Origin: Prostheceraeus crozeri
Lineage: Eukaryota > Platyhelminthes > Polycladida > Euryleptidae
DNA length: 64,000 bases
NCBI GenBank assembly: GCA_907163375.1
Contig: CAJQUW010005574.1
Location: 310,001 to 374,000 of the forward strand
Reading direction: 5' to 3'
Below are positions 45,464 through 58,155 of the stretch, piece by piece. The notes below the pieces were generated by a model. It saw only the letters and a program-made list of their open reading frames with translations. It had not been told where the DNA came from and searched no databases. Both the position numbers and the translations under genes were made by a program. Within the stretch, counting starts at the first letter, position 1, and each line of letters opens with the position of its first letter.

Positions 45464-47610
45464 TTACTTGTATAAAAATTCAACTTTTCTCTTTTTCATG
45501 CCTAAAAACATGTCAATTGTATCATCATAAAATTGTTCATCTTTTTTCAGGCGATGTAGTTTAGCACTTTTGATACTGATTTTGCTTGACGAATTTAAGC
45601 GCTTTTGTCCTATGGAATTTCTTAAATAGGACTTTATTCTCTTGAGAACTGAAAATGATCTTTCTACACATGCTGTAGTAACTGGCAATGTGGCAACTAA
45701 ACAGACAAGTTTGAAATATTCTGGGAAACATGTTGTGATATCTTTTTCTACAAATTCTTTTATAGTATGTACAATAGAGTTCACAGAAACATCTCGTTGA
45801 GCATACATCACGCAAAGTTCATTCCTTAAACGTTGAAAATAAAAAAACTTCGCGTATTGAGATTCAATAAAAAATTGAAACAATTCGGCGGGAAAATGAT
45901 AGGAAAAGGTATCATACCTAGAAGAATCCAGCAGGGATAAAAACTTAAGTTTTTGAAAATCCGAAAATCGAGTTTTGATTTGTGAAATGCAAACGTTGAG
46001 AATTTCGTAATACATTTCTTTCAGAACTTCCCGATCCAGATTTCCTGAACGTAGAGTCCTAACATCATTAACCATTGACAACATTTGATCAAATTTCACG
46101 TTTACAGAATCATACAATTTCTCGAACTCATTGTTCGAACGCCATTTCTGAAGATTGGCTACAAATAAATCAATTTGTTTATAACAATACAGAATATCAG
46201 AACGACGAGATTGAAAAATATCAAACAGTACATCAGTCGTTTCAAAAATTTTTTGAAAGACAGATAGAAGAAAAAGATTGTTGAAATCTAGAAGAAAATG
46301 CACGAAACCCTGCGCATCGCGAACATTTGTGTCATCCCAGCCGTGCTCACTCAGAATAGTTTGAAAAACTTCCATTAAGGAATCACAATTCTCCCAAACA
46401 GTATTCGTGAGGCGTGATTTGAAATTCCAGCGAGTGGTCGACACTCGTGGTAAACGTCGCGAGGATATCTGGGACAGCAAATCCATTCGTTTCGTCGACG
46501 GAGAAAAAAAGCTAGCGAATCCGACTAATGTAGCAAAAAATACACGAACTTTCTGGATGTAAGAATCACAGGAAGATAGAATCAAATTGAGACGATGAGC
46601 ACTACAATGAATGAACAACGCGGTCGTCGACATGTCTTTGACTTTGGAACAAACACCGTCGAGTTCTGATGCCATAACAGCAGCTCCGTCGAAACATTGT
46701 CCCACAAGTTTGGTCTTCCATTGATCAACATTCTCCCGAACGACATTGAATATCGATTCAGCATCTCGTCCGGAAGAAACATTTTCGAATTTCATGAAGG
46801 ATTCTTCAACATCTGTCTTAAAATTCACATATCTCAAAGAAATCGCTAACTGAGCACAAGAAGATACATCAGTAGCTTCATCCACAAAAACAGAGATGAA
46901 AGGCGAGTTGTCAATGTCAGAAACGATTGATTTTGAAAGCACACTATCAACACAATGTATCATGTCATTCTGAATTGTCCTCGATGTTCCCTTGAATGCA
47001 GTCGAATTCTCAAGATGTGATGACATCACAGAATCGTATTTCACAAAACATTAAAAAGTTCCACGAAGTTTCCTTTGTTGATCGACGACTCGATTTCATA
47101 ATGACCACGAAAAGGTAAACTTTGTTGTGCCAAACAACAGGTCAAGTCGATTAACCGTTTGAGATCAATTACGGTTTTTAGTGACTGTCTCATTGTGGCG
47201 CTCAATAGACATTCGCTCGGCTTCCGACAAACTTTTTTCAATACGTGTGACACCAAGATAGCTATGTTTGAGTTCAGCCTTTAGATGCTCAGTGTTCAAG
47301 GATTGTCTTGAAATAGCACGATTTAGATTTTTCCAATCACAGTAGCCTGTCTTACTCCACACCTCTGGACCGGAAGTAGGTGGATGAAGGAGACACGTCC
47401 AACACAATAACTTTTCCTTCGATGCACTACCAGTCAACCATTCCACTTTATCTCATACCAGATGTTAAAACTTCTCTTACCTTTTGGAGGAATAACTGGT
47501 GTCTCTCGTCCTTTTTCTTTAATTGCTAACTTTTCCTGTATCGATCGTCTTGAGAAAGGATTTAACAGAATATCGTCAACAATGCCTGTTGAACTGTTAA
47601 CTTACACATT
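45464..47610 (-). pseudogene. hAT transposase (TTF zinc finger, DUF4371-type), frame-interrupted
   Basis: The main frame (47044-45464, 526 codons, stop at 45464) holds the RNase H-like core (FISVFVDEATDVSS, FDGAAVMASE, HCSAHRLNLIL) and the hAT dimerisation tail (LPVTTACVERSFSVLKRIKSYLRN). Upstream on the same strand are ILLNPFSRRSIQEKLAIKEK and PPKGKRSFNIWYE (47590-47455), then a TTF-type zinc finger, WLTGSASKEKLLCWTCLL...GYCDWKNL (47440-47320). These are the N-terminal parts of ZMYM/ZNF862-like hAT transposases. They lie in different frames, with about three shifts between 47.46 and 47.04 kb, so this copy probably makes no full transposase. The catalytic half is uninterrupted. Confidence 0.88.
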
Positions 47611-47946
47611 CGTGGCCATCTTCGAAGCATCAAGCACAGTCGCCGATCCCGAGCAATGATTCGGCTAGCCTCTTGGTTTAGAATTTCTGCACACCGCTAG
47701 ATAGGTGCGTGACTAACATTGAAGACGTCATCACGTGACGATTACGTCCTCGGAGGCGAGCCTCCCCTCCTCAAGTATTATTGCCGGTGTGTGAGATGGT
47801 TGACTCGCTAAGCGATGCTGTACACGCTGCAATGGCCAAGTTGAGGCAATGTCTCTGTCTATTGATACGTAGAAAAAGGGGAAGACAATCTGCCTGCTGA
47901 ATTACGCTAGACCGCATACAGTGATGATGTATGCAAGATGTGTGCA

Positions 47947-47962
47947 TCTCTCTCTCTCTCTC
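47947..47962 (+). repeat. (CT)n microsatellite inside the hAT element
   Basis: About eight CT units lie in the right subterminal region of the hAT transposon, outside the transposase frame. Confidence 0.8.
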
Positions 47963-48158
47963 CGCGAATGTCAATGAATGCGAATTTACAGTACCGTTAA
48001 GTCGAAGCATAAACCAACAAACAAGTTATACTATACTCATCGATAAAGCTGTGCAATTTATGACAAAAATAATAACAGAGACTATCTAATTATTTGATAT
48101 AATCATGGGGAGGCTTTGCCTCCTCTGCCTCCCCTGAAGAACCGCCACTGCCTTCCAT

Positions 48159-50700
48159 GTTCTCCAGTCTTCTTCTGTGCTTTCGAATTCTCTCTTGATG
48201 CAGTCCTTCCAATGAATTGTCCTTCGATAGTATGGAATTGCTAATCAATAGTGTACAGATGCCTATCGTAGGTTAGCCCTGCACATGATTTTGTAATTTC
48301 ATGGCATCATAGCGAATGGCGTGTCGAACCTTTTGTTTTCTAGTCAGGCAAGTCATAGTATTTAAAGTGCAGTTCTAGAATCGCAGTTGTCATTATAAAT
48401 GTCAATATTTAAGGATAATGGTTTGCACAATTTTGATTTCTATGCATTATGTGCATGTGGGTTTGAGCTGCTCTGCTTTCATCATCGAGGGATTTGTCTG
48501 TTGCAACCAGATGTGGTCCTCTAACTAACTTTCATTTTTGTCGGATCCTGACTTATTCTCAAAAAGTCGCACGTTGCTTTGCCGCATTCTACCGTATAGA
48601 TTCTCGACATCGTCGCAGTAGCGAATTTTCTGGCGTCTTCTTCCTATTAGAGTCCATACTCAGTGTCAATTTAAGTTATCAACCATAAGTGAGAGGTGTA
48701 AGGAGCTGTTACTGAGAGAGTGCAGCATATCACAATTTTTGGTAAACGATGTCTCAACGATAATTAGACCTACTTATCATTTAGGAAAGTTCATCCATTA
48801 TGACTGAGATAATGTAGGACTATTCAGTTATCATTATCATCCTACTGTCGTGAGGATAGTGGGATAGCATCTTTGTTATCAATACCCTGTTTCCCAGAAT
48901 AATTCTATGCAGAGAGGCTTTTTAAGCGATGGCAAATTTTATTTGATGCTTTCATCGCACCCACCAACATGGTCCAACATGTTTTCTTGGGCGAGGAGTT
49001 GCCTTTCTAAGCCCCATAAAGCCATCACCGCTACCAATTTACCCAAACATACAAGAATTTCAATTTGATACTTGTGAGTCACCCTGTCCAGTAGATATAG
49101 AAGTGATCATGCCCATATCATTCAATCATGAGTATACATTTTTAATCGGTAATTGCTCGCGCAAGCAAAGGCAATCCAACAAGACAGTTGCTATGAACTA
49201 ACTCTCACATTGCTCTTGATTTAAAGCAAGAACTAGACATGTCATTTTTCACCTGAGATCGCACTGCTTGAAATTTACAACAGCTGCATTCTATGCTCGT
49301 TATAACGAGAATTCATTTTTTATTCCGGTAGGCTACAGGGTGCATTTTATTCCATGTACAGGGTGCATGCAAGGTTGGCACCACCTAAGACCCACTTGGG
49401 CCTCCTTCTTGTAAAAAAGTTCGGGTTTCTGAGCTTTTGGTCTGAATTATGTAAGGTTTGTGTGTTTTGTGAAATGATTGCATAATTTGACCGTAATCTC
49501 CAACTCAACACAATCTGAGGATGCGGCCACTGTTTATCTCCTAAAAGAACGTTTGCTGATAATGATAGCAGCATGGCACTACTTGACTTTCGTTCCCTCT
49601 CCCATCACTTTATTTTCAGGAATTGAAAAGTAGTGTTGAAAGAGCGGATCCTCAATCATTGAATAATTTTCCAAGGGAATCCGCAAAACAGATTCGTTTT
49701 CCATCTATTCCATTTCACGAGATTTTTCGATCTTTCTACACGACCATCGTCCGGAAGGGCCTAGAATTCATGCGTCGACACTTGTCGTAGAGAGTTCTTA
49801 GACATGGACGAGGGAAGGAAATAGACATCGTGCGATATTCATGAAGCCGCTTCAGCTGGCGATCGATAAATAACAGTTTGCATGTTTGTCCAGACGCTCA
49901 GATAAGAGATAATTTTTCTTCCCTCATCAGTGGTCTGACATTAGCAGAAAGTGTGAAAATCATGGTGAGAATAAAACACACTTAACAACATTGATGAGCA
50001 TTATGTAAATTGTAAGAACCAGTGGCAAACTTTGTGGAATGCAGAATAAGCTCATACAGTATTTGAAAGTTGAAAATTCGATGCAAATTCAGATTAAACA
50101 AGTTATGCATGTACATAAATCAAATAAAAGTTATGTTTACTCAGATTTAATGAAAGGCCACGAAAGGCAGCCTCAGTGGACAACACTGATGCAATAGAAG
50201 CGCGCGCTGTCTATCCCCTTACTTCGTCTGTGGTATTGGAGAACTGGAGTATCTCTTTACATCTACTTTTAGAATTATGGTTTAAATTGATAACGCCAAA
50301 CGACGGATCGCATTACGATGTTTGGAAAGTATTTAATATCTATATTGTACGACGTTTTTGCCATCGAAGTATTAAATACTTCTAGAATTATATCAAGTCT
50401 GACTTTTCGCGTCGGCAAATGTAGGCCTATACCCAAGTACCGTATTTTGCCCCCTCTATGAAAATTATGTGTCGGCACCATTGGCAATTAGTGTTTCTTA
50501 TTTGTTTGTTTGATGAGAGTATTCAAGACTTACGACTGACCGGGCTACAAGATTTTGTTTGAGCGTTACGTATCCTACTACATCTGAGAACAAGATCCAG
50601 ATTACAGGCACCAAATTGCATTTTGTCACTTTGTTTTCAAATTATTTTCACCGGAATTGTGTTTTTGTCAGCAAGTACTGATATGCATTCACAATATTTA
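48159..50700. other. Spacer upstream of YIPF3, nothing supported
   Basis: No coding exon was found. The YIPF3 promoter and any 5' noncoding exon should lie here or further upstream, but I cannot locate them. The short open frames at 48494-48688 and 50176-50385 have no recognisable similarity. Confidence 0.4.
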
Positions 50701-50735
50701 TTTTTCTCACTTCAGGTTGTTGGCGTGATTTCACT

Positions 50736-53700
50736 ATGTCTGGACCAGTAAGTTCAATACAAATATGCATAGGTTTCAATAGTAGTTTAACTAAAATTTA
50801 CTTTTTCCAGGATCAAGCAGCTGTGATCGATATGAATGATATCGAGGAGATGGAAATAATGGATGATGGTGCGTACTGCGTATGTTAGTGTTCATTTGCG
50901 GTGAAAGTGATAATTCCTCGTGAGAAATAAGCTGCAGTGATTTGTAAATGGCCTCTGACTGCAGCGTCGTCACGGAAATGTCACTTTATCCACTAGTTAT
51001 GATGAATATTATATTACTGCATAACCCTATCTCAATGTGAACAATTTGTCATAAGTTATCACCTGCATGGCATAGGCACTTTCAGATACAGGTTGTCGCG
51101 GTAAGTTTCTGTGACCGCTGCAGTGTGGGGAATGTTGTAATACTGAATTCTAGTAACCTATGTAGCCCCTGGACGTGGACCCATTCGACAGGAGTACGTA
51201 CCATACTACTAAATTACTTTTAATGTCGAATTTTCACTATATTTAGGTATACTTTCTTCAACTGATTTTCATGTTAGTGAGCTACAGAGATGGTAGTTTA
51301 ACATTTTGGACTTTCTTTGATACTTTGTCACACGAATGCGGAGTCGGAGTCCCAGAGTCTTATCATTTTTGCTGGAGTCGGAGTCCTATCAGATGATAGG
51401 ACTCCGGACTCCGTCTTATAATTTGACCCGAAATATAATACAAACAAATTATTTTTCCTCGTGCATAGCTGTCAATGTCTTGATGTCAACTTTCTCCGTC
51501 AAACAAAAGTACAGTCGAGACAGCAGTGCATGCAAAGCTTGTAATAGTTGAGGGAATTAACCATGGTAGTGAAAAAAAGATTGTCTTTTCACTCGGTGAT
51601 TTAGTAGAGGAGAAAAGCCTTCCTAGCCTCGATCACACCCACACACCAAAGGTCACATCAGAGACAAAAATGAAATGCTAGTTTGTTTGAGAACATTGTC
51701 TCTTACCTTCACGTTAATCGTGTGTGATGACTCCTCCAAAACGCATATTAAAATCGAAAGTGTATTCATACTTTTTGGAGAACGATTGGGATTTTCCTGC
51801 CTGGTAGGTACTGGAGAAAAACCGTGTGCAGCATACATCAACAAGATGGGAGGAGCCGAGTCGCATGCATGCAACTTAAAGCGACATTTGATAAACTTGC
51901 ATCGGAAATGATCGATAATTGATACAGCAATGATCACTAAAAATAGGTTCAGGTAAGCCTATAATGATCTATGATCTAGGTTACCATTTTTTTAGAAAAA
52001 AACTAGGCTTTATATAATTGCCACTTGGAGTTCGAGTCCTATCAACCCCCGGAGTCGGAGTCTTATCATATGATAGGACTCCGCATCCCTGCTTTGTCAT
52101 ACAAGACTCCCCACATGCGTTTATCCTGACGAGCGATGGAATGGCTACTATTGATGTGTGGCAACTTTACGTTGTTTCAGTTAATTTGATGTTGAATCGG
52201 TTTTATCACTATCAGTGCAGGTGCCTTTCCTTAAGCAGCTACTTGCCTTAGTCCTACCCTCATTTGATAAGAATGTTTCGATGATTTATTTTCAAGCCAT
52301 ATTGAAAAATTCACTATCTGACAAAAAATGTTTGCCTTTTCCAGATGATAGCAGAAGAAGGAAAGAGACCGAGAAACCAAAAGATCCAATGTCAAACTTG
52401 CGTGAGAATATGACGACTTATGTGAGTATGCGATGCTGATTAGTTCAAGTTGGAATCCAATTTATTGGGATCTCTCCCACCAGGTCTCGTGCCTAAACTT
52501 AAACTAAAGATGATATTTACATAATGATTTTTTTTATACCTCCAACTAAATAATAAACAATGTTGAGATCATGTGAGAGACCTAAATATCATTTTTCTAT
52601 TGCATTTTGGGGCAATCCATTGTAGACAGCTTTCTCATACATATAGAAGCTACTCAAGGGGTGTGCCTTGAGACTGTCCACCGTGACGAAACACGTCGCG
52701 ACTTTTATTTTCAAAAATTAAACGATCGTCTTTAAACTGAGAGATTTTCATTACATTGCGGAAAATTGAAATAGGGAGCCGTTTAACTATATTTTTGAAT
52801 ATGCTGATGAATTGTATCATTACAACGACGAAATTTATTCCAGTCATCAATTATAACCCAAAGACATTATATTTATCGCGTGTGAGAAACGCAATTTTCC
52901 CCACATAGAAAATTTTATTTAAGCCTTTTATTTACCGTATTCCCTTGGAATAAGGCATTGAAGATGATAAGTGCTGTTTCGAATAACGAACACATATCAA
53001 CGTTTCGCATGAAGCTTAATTTTCATGAATGTGTCGATATCCATTTGCTCACACGTATGTATCGAAAACAAATGATTGACCTCTCTTACTCAAGGTTCTA
53101 TGACATCTGGTGTTATTAAATAGAACTTTTTTTTGTCTCTTCAGGTGTGGAACGAAGGCCGACGTCGTGCAGAATCTGCTATCAAAACTTACACAAACGT
53201 TGATATGCTGCGTCCATACTTCGATGTTGAACCCTACGAAGTTGTCAAACGACTAGGGCGCTCCTTTGTTCCTGTTAAACCAGCATATCGGGAGAATAAC
53301 CGAACTAAAATTCCTTCTGAATTGTATGGGCCGACAATGATCTGTTTTACATTGGTGGCACTCCTTCTGTTCGAGATGAAGTCGTCAGGGCATCGAGTGG
53401 TGGGTTGAATCTTGTGAATCTGACATAATATTCCAACAGACAACTAGTTAAGATTTTCCCCCAAATGTTAATGGGCCTAGTTGATTTTTTTGCATTAACT
53501 GTGACCATGGCATAGACCGTTGGTCGGGCAGCAAGTTTGAGCAGTTATAATATTGAATAGAAAGCCCTCGAAAAATATCAGTTGATAATCTAGTTTGCCT
53601 CACAACACTTCATGATATTGTATTTACACTTTTAATTTGATCTCCCAACATATTTTGTCATCTCTTGAAATGGATCAAGGTATATTTTATCATTTTTTTC

Positions 53701-56700
53701 AAAGGTGTCGAAAGCGAAATTCATACAGCGCGTGTAGGACTTCTAACATGAAGCATTTGTTGAGAATGTTGAGTTTTATGAAAAAAAACTATGATGCTTG
53801 TTTGCGGCAGTTCTGTGTGGAAATATATGTCAGCATCTATGTCTGTATGTTTATAAAATCTATGTCAGAATTAGATGGCATGTACATGTAGCTGTAATAT
53901 AAAAATTCAAATTTTTGTTCTGAATGAAGTACTGAACAACATGCGAGTGCAAATTATAAAATAGACACAACGCAATTACATGTTGATGTTTTTGGATATA
54001 GTCAATATATTGAATAGTATTTGTAATTTAAGGAGCATTATGAGTGTTTCATTTCCGTATTTTAGCAAGAAGGAACTCTGATGGGAAGTGCTCTGGTCAC
54101 ATGTTTTGGTTATTGGATCGGAATCTCAGCTTTGTTGTGGGTTGTCGCCTACATTTGCAGTACACACATCCGCGTTGTGCAAATATTTACTCTTCTGGTA
54201 AGAGTGGCAAGTTTGTGATTTGTTTTCTGTCATTAAATTTCTTCGATTATTTCAGGGATATGGTCTCTCAGGTCATTGTGTTGTTATTCTGCTGAGCACT
54301 GTTGTTCACACGGTACACAATCATGCCTTCTTCTACTTTATCTGGGCTGTCTTTGGCGGCTTATGTACTTTGCGTATGGTAAGTATGTAATTCATTTATC
54401 ATTAAGTAGCAAATTATTTGATATTATTTTAATTCAATTGGATAAATAAGCGAAATATTCAGCATGAATTTCGAAATGATTTTGCTTCTGCCAAGCAATT
54501 CAGAATTTTAGAATACAAATGAAATTGACCCATAAAAAGAGAGAAAGAATAATTAGTAACTGACTTGACAAATAGTCCTGCCGCAGATGAAAAACTACTT
54601 TTGTCTATGTGGACAAAATTCGCTATTCGTAAAGAAATCAGTGATGAGTGTAAAAATATCTTATTGTCGATTAGCGCATCCCATGCGATGGACCGCCATA
54701 TTGAATAATCCAACTGAAAATGACCATTCATAAAATAATTAAATTCAAACAACATACTTATTCCTTCCTTTACTCCTTCAATAGAAGAAAAATTGAAAAT
54801 AGCCTCAGCAAATGTCCCAGACATAAAAAAATGATATAAAAATTACCAGTTACCATCGACCGATAGAAGGCGCAGGACGTCGAAGGCCCATCTGAAGCGT
54901 GTTTTACTTTTTCACTTAAAATTGTAAACTTCGACCAATCTTTGGGGAGTTTTGCTGATTCGACTTGTGGAAACGTAAAATGGTCTCCCGTCGAGTGGTC
55001 AACTATATATAAAATTCAATTTTAGTTCAATCACAAACTTGTGAAATCTATTAATATCACATTATTTTCATAAGTGTATTAGTCTGACTTCTTCTTAATG
55101 TTATGTTGCACTCAAACTTGCGAGCGTAACTCATCGGCATTAAAGGCTCACGTTATGTAAACGTCTGCACACTAAAGGACCTGAGTCATCAGCTGTTCGT
55201 CATCGGTCACCGAGATTTCGGCCCATTAAGCTCAGGATCTCTCAAGATGTTAGGCCGGTCCGCAACAGCTCGTTGCGCCCAGGTCCTTAACAGATTGAGA
55301 CTTTCGTTTCTTTTTGCACTAATTATTTAGCGCGTTGACTTATTCCATTGACATGGTTGTCTTTCGTTATTAATTTTCTCCCATCTCCACTTTGTATTTT
55401 AATGGTCAGTTAACTTGACGCCTTTATGTCAAAATTCTGTCTATTGGAGCAATTTTCCAAATGAATTTATGAATAGAAAACAAGTTTTCCATGACCTCGC
55501 TTGATCTCTATGTGAAGGTCGTCACATGAATGAAACAACGGATGTTGCAGCTAATGAAGTCAGAGGAGTGAAATCGATGAATAATGCTCAGTTGCATACA
55601 GTGACGCAGAGAAATGTCCGTTATCCAGGCTTCAAGCCTGTAAGGTAGCAAACTAAACATACAATACTTCTGAAATTCGAAAGTAAAATGATGAAATAAG
55701 ATAAAATGTAGAGATAAAATGTTTCATCATTTTACTTTCGAGTTTCAGAAGTATTGTATGCCTAGTTTGTTATCTTACAACTGAGGTTCCCAAACTGTGG
55801 TACGCGAGGGCTCATCAGATGGTGCGCGAGTACCTGGCCGAATTAGGCTATATGCATGATGATGTCACGAGACCTAATGTATTAGGAAAAGTATGGTCTG
55901 CTTGAGAAATTAGATCGACCATTCAATGACATTCAATCGACCATTCGACGATTCAATGCAATTTATCGTTTTTCATTGTCTCAGAAGACGGAGATTTGTC
56001 TTGTATACAGATTTCATGTTGGCACATCAAACTTTGTATTAGGTTGTATACAATGCCACAGGCGATGTAATGACATCTTACATTTACTGTAGTTATTCCT
56101 TTTAACTTCATTTGTTTCTTGATATTGCTTCTTTTGCATCGATTCACGAAGTTGTTAGTCTAATTTTCATTCAAAAATATACACGTTTATCATCATCATC
56201 TATTGAGGTCGAAATCAACAGAACAAAACCATGCATTTTAGATTATTCTTGAAGCTCAGTAAGACAAAATCATGTATTTTGAAAATGCTTTTGGCATAGA
56301 AGCTTACATTCAACTTTGGCAAGCCAAAAGTATTCACGAACAGTACACAACCTGTATTTGATCGTAGATATTTGACACGAAAAAGAAAATCTTGAAACAG
56401 TATTCATGTAGATATCTACATGGATACATATTTGAATTAGGTTAAGTAACCGTCATGAAATTAATTTTCCTTTTCATTTGTTCGGAAGAAGCATCCCCAA
56501 CTTACAGAATGAGTACTCTTTGTTTCATGTTTATTTTGTTCGCATAAATAAATTTCTTCGAAATAAAAAGGAATTATATCTTTCATAACATAAAAATAAT
56601 TTCTGTGAGACTAAGCGGTACGCGGCGAACGTGTATGATCTCAAGTGGTAGTGAGACATTAGAAGGTTGGGCCTTACAAGCTTGAAGCCTGGAAAACGGA

Positions 56701-57965
56701 CATTTCTCTGCGTCACTGTATGCAGCTGAGCATTATTTATCGATTTCACTCCTCTGACTTTTTAGCTGCAACATTTGATGTTTTACTCACTTGACGTCTT
56801 TCACATAGAGATCAAGCGAGGCCATTGAAAACTTGCATTTTATTTATAGAGCTTTTGTGTCATTTCATTTTGTCTCTGCAGGTTGGTCTTCTCGTTTCTC
56901 GCACTCCTGGTCGCACTGAAAGGCTGGTAATGATCGGCCTCGTGGTAATCATCCATCTCCTCTTCCTCATCTACCTGCACTTTGCATATCATCGAATAGT
57001 GGAAGGTGAGTTGAGAAGTGAGGTGAACATGTTCCTGTTTTAAACATCATTTTTGTCATTTACAGATCTCTCTGAAGTATTCAACGATAAGCAGGTTCTG
57101 CACCCGGTTGAGCATGTGCCAATTGTGCCGATGAAGGCTAAGTTATTAGGAAAGGGTGAAGGTGAGTAGAAATATCGATCAACTCGAGATAGGTTGTGTT
57201 GTTTCCAACAGCATATTTTTGAGTGAGCACATTTTTGCTTCGTGGTTAGTTAGCCTATTTCGTCCCATGCTAGTCCATTGATTTGCATGTTATAATGTTC
57301 TATCTGAAAAATCTCTTCAGAGCACTTCGCTCGGCGTTAGGTAGACCGATTTCAGGTAGATTGGTCGTTTTACTTTTGATGTTACATTTTATTTCTTTTA
57401 TTCGGTATAGTAGTGCAACAGAGCAGTTTGTTCAAAAACGTTTTGAAATACTTTTTGTAATCGGAAAAAGTAGATAGGCAGGTTTAAAGTCTGGGATGGT
57501 GTTGAATAACAATTTGCTTCGGTTGCCCTTCTGTCAATACTCGCAACCTCAAAGCCTGCCGCAAGTATGATCTTTGAATCCTTATCCAACTACGTTTTTC
57601 CATTTTATCAGAAATTATGATGTTACTTCTACTTCCCAGGTTATTAACAGTAGCATGATTTAATAGACTTATGCATTTAAGCCTTTTAATGTTGCCACGA
57701 GTAACTTTATTTAGCACAATCCATTTGATTTTGAAAAACATTATTTTACGGTGAAAATGGCTATTTTGAAACAAGATATTTATGATGCGTCTTATTTGGG
57801 CCAAAGCGATAAAATTCCGTTTTCTCCTCAGCCCGATCTGCGACCATGGCATCAAAATTGAGAACGGTCCGTGCTGTTCACCCTCGAGTGAATATTTCTC
57901 ATAGCGGCAATCGTTCTGCGGGTTCTCTGACACGTAAGAATTTGTTCTCGTTTGTTTGTCGGTGA
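50736..57965 (+). CDS. YIPF3: Yip1-domain family member 3 (YIPF3), nine coding exons, complete
   Basis: Exons at 50736-50747, 50811-50868, 52345-52421, 53145-53399, 54066-54197, 54256-54378, 56882-57005, 57066-57161 and 57832-57965 all have GT/AG borders and matching phases, giving 336 residues (human YIPF3 has 350). The cytosolic N-terminus has AVIDMNDIEEM, close to human AVIDMENMDD. Then come DMLRPYFDVEPYEV, ELYGPTMICFTLVALLL, EGTLMGSALVTCFGYWIG, GYGLSGHCVVILL, FGGLCTLRM and LHFAYHRIVEG, all in the human order, with about five membrane segments. YIPF3 is a Golgi membrane protein that pairs with YIPF4 and is reported to serve in Golgi upkeep and Golgi-selective autophagy. The first coding exon is only 12 bases. 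CTCACTTCAG lies 21 bases before the ATG, so a 5'-UTR intron or trans-splicing is likely. A CAC/GTAAGA word in the last exon could be an alternative donor. Confidence 0.95.
51331..52091. mobile_element. hAT-type element with BED-finger remnant, in YIPF3 intron 2
   Basis: The left end CACGAATGCGGAGTCGGAGTC and the reversed right end CAGGGATGCGGAGTCC are hAT tips, with GGAGTCGGAGTC/GACTCCG subterminal repeats and a local TCATATGATAGGACTCC palindrome. CTTTGTCA flanks both ends exactly (51323-51330 and 52092-52099). A 78-codon plus-strand frame (51675-51911) ends in C...SHACNLKRHLINLHRK, the second half of a BED zinc finger. This is therefore an internally deleted autonomous element. It lies between YIPF3 exons 2 and 3. 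Confidence 0.85.
55173..55290 (+). repeat. Short dispersed repeat, copy 2 (about 118 bp)
   Basis: Matches 40560-40700 (see there). The ends TAAAGGACCTG and CAGGTCCTTAA are inverted, suggesting a tiny TIR element. It lies in YIPF3 intron 6. Confidence 0.65.
55650..55770. repeat. Small inverted repeat inside the larger one
   Basis: CAATACTTCTGAAATTCGAAAG... (55650-55696) is mirrored at 55722-55768 with a short AT-rich loop. It could form a hairpin of about 45 pairs. Confidence 0.75.
55778..56655. mobile_element. Possible hAT-like remnant
   Basis: CTGAGGTTCCCAAACTGTGG, then TACGCGAGGG, at the left resembles common hAT tips. The right side GGTACGCGGCGAACG, then GTATGATCTCAAGTGG, could be its diverged mirror. 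No target duplication or transposase is seen, so the call is weak. Confidence 0.35.
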
Positions 57966-58155
57966 AGGAAGTGGCATGATGGCCCTCTGGAACTTGGTTC
58001 GATTCAGATTCAACTAATCATCCTCAACTAATATTCGGTTTCTCTCTGAAATCGGCGGCATAGATATTTAATAATGCATCCAGCATCTTAACGCCTTCTG
58101 TAATACATGTGCTGTAGCTGACAGGAAGTCCCATTGAAGTTAGCACCAACTTCAA

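Larger units (their letters stand above)
45322..48150 (-). mobile_element. hAT DNA transposon, 2.8 kb, with perfect 8-bp duplication
   Basis: The left end is CAGTGGCGGCTCGTGCC and the right end GAACCGCCACTG, inverted hAT tips. CCTTCCAT flanks both ends exactly (45314-45321 and 48151-48158), giving an 8-bp target duplication. The unit contains one minus-strand transposase gene filling most of its length. The unmutated duplication and long open frame indicate a fairly recent insertion. Confidence 0.92.
55482..56835. repeat. Inverted repeat, 164-base arms, in YIPF3 intron 6
   Basis: The stretch 55482-55645 is mirrored at 56672-56835. It includes CCTCGCTTGATCTCTATGTG, GTCAGAGGAGTGAAATCGAT and CATACAGTGACGCAGAGAAA. 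The arms are about 90% alike by eye. The right arm ends 46 bases before exon 7. The interior holds a smaller inverted repeat and a possible hAT-like piece. It may be a TIR element or a rearranged duplication. Confidence 0.75.
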
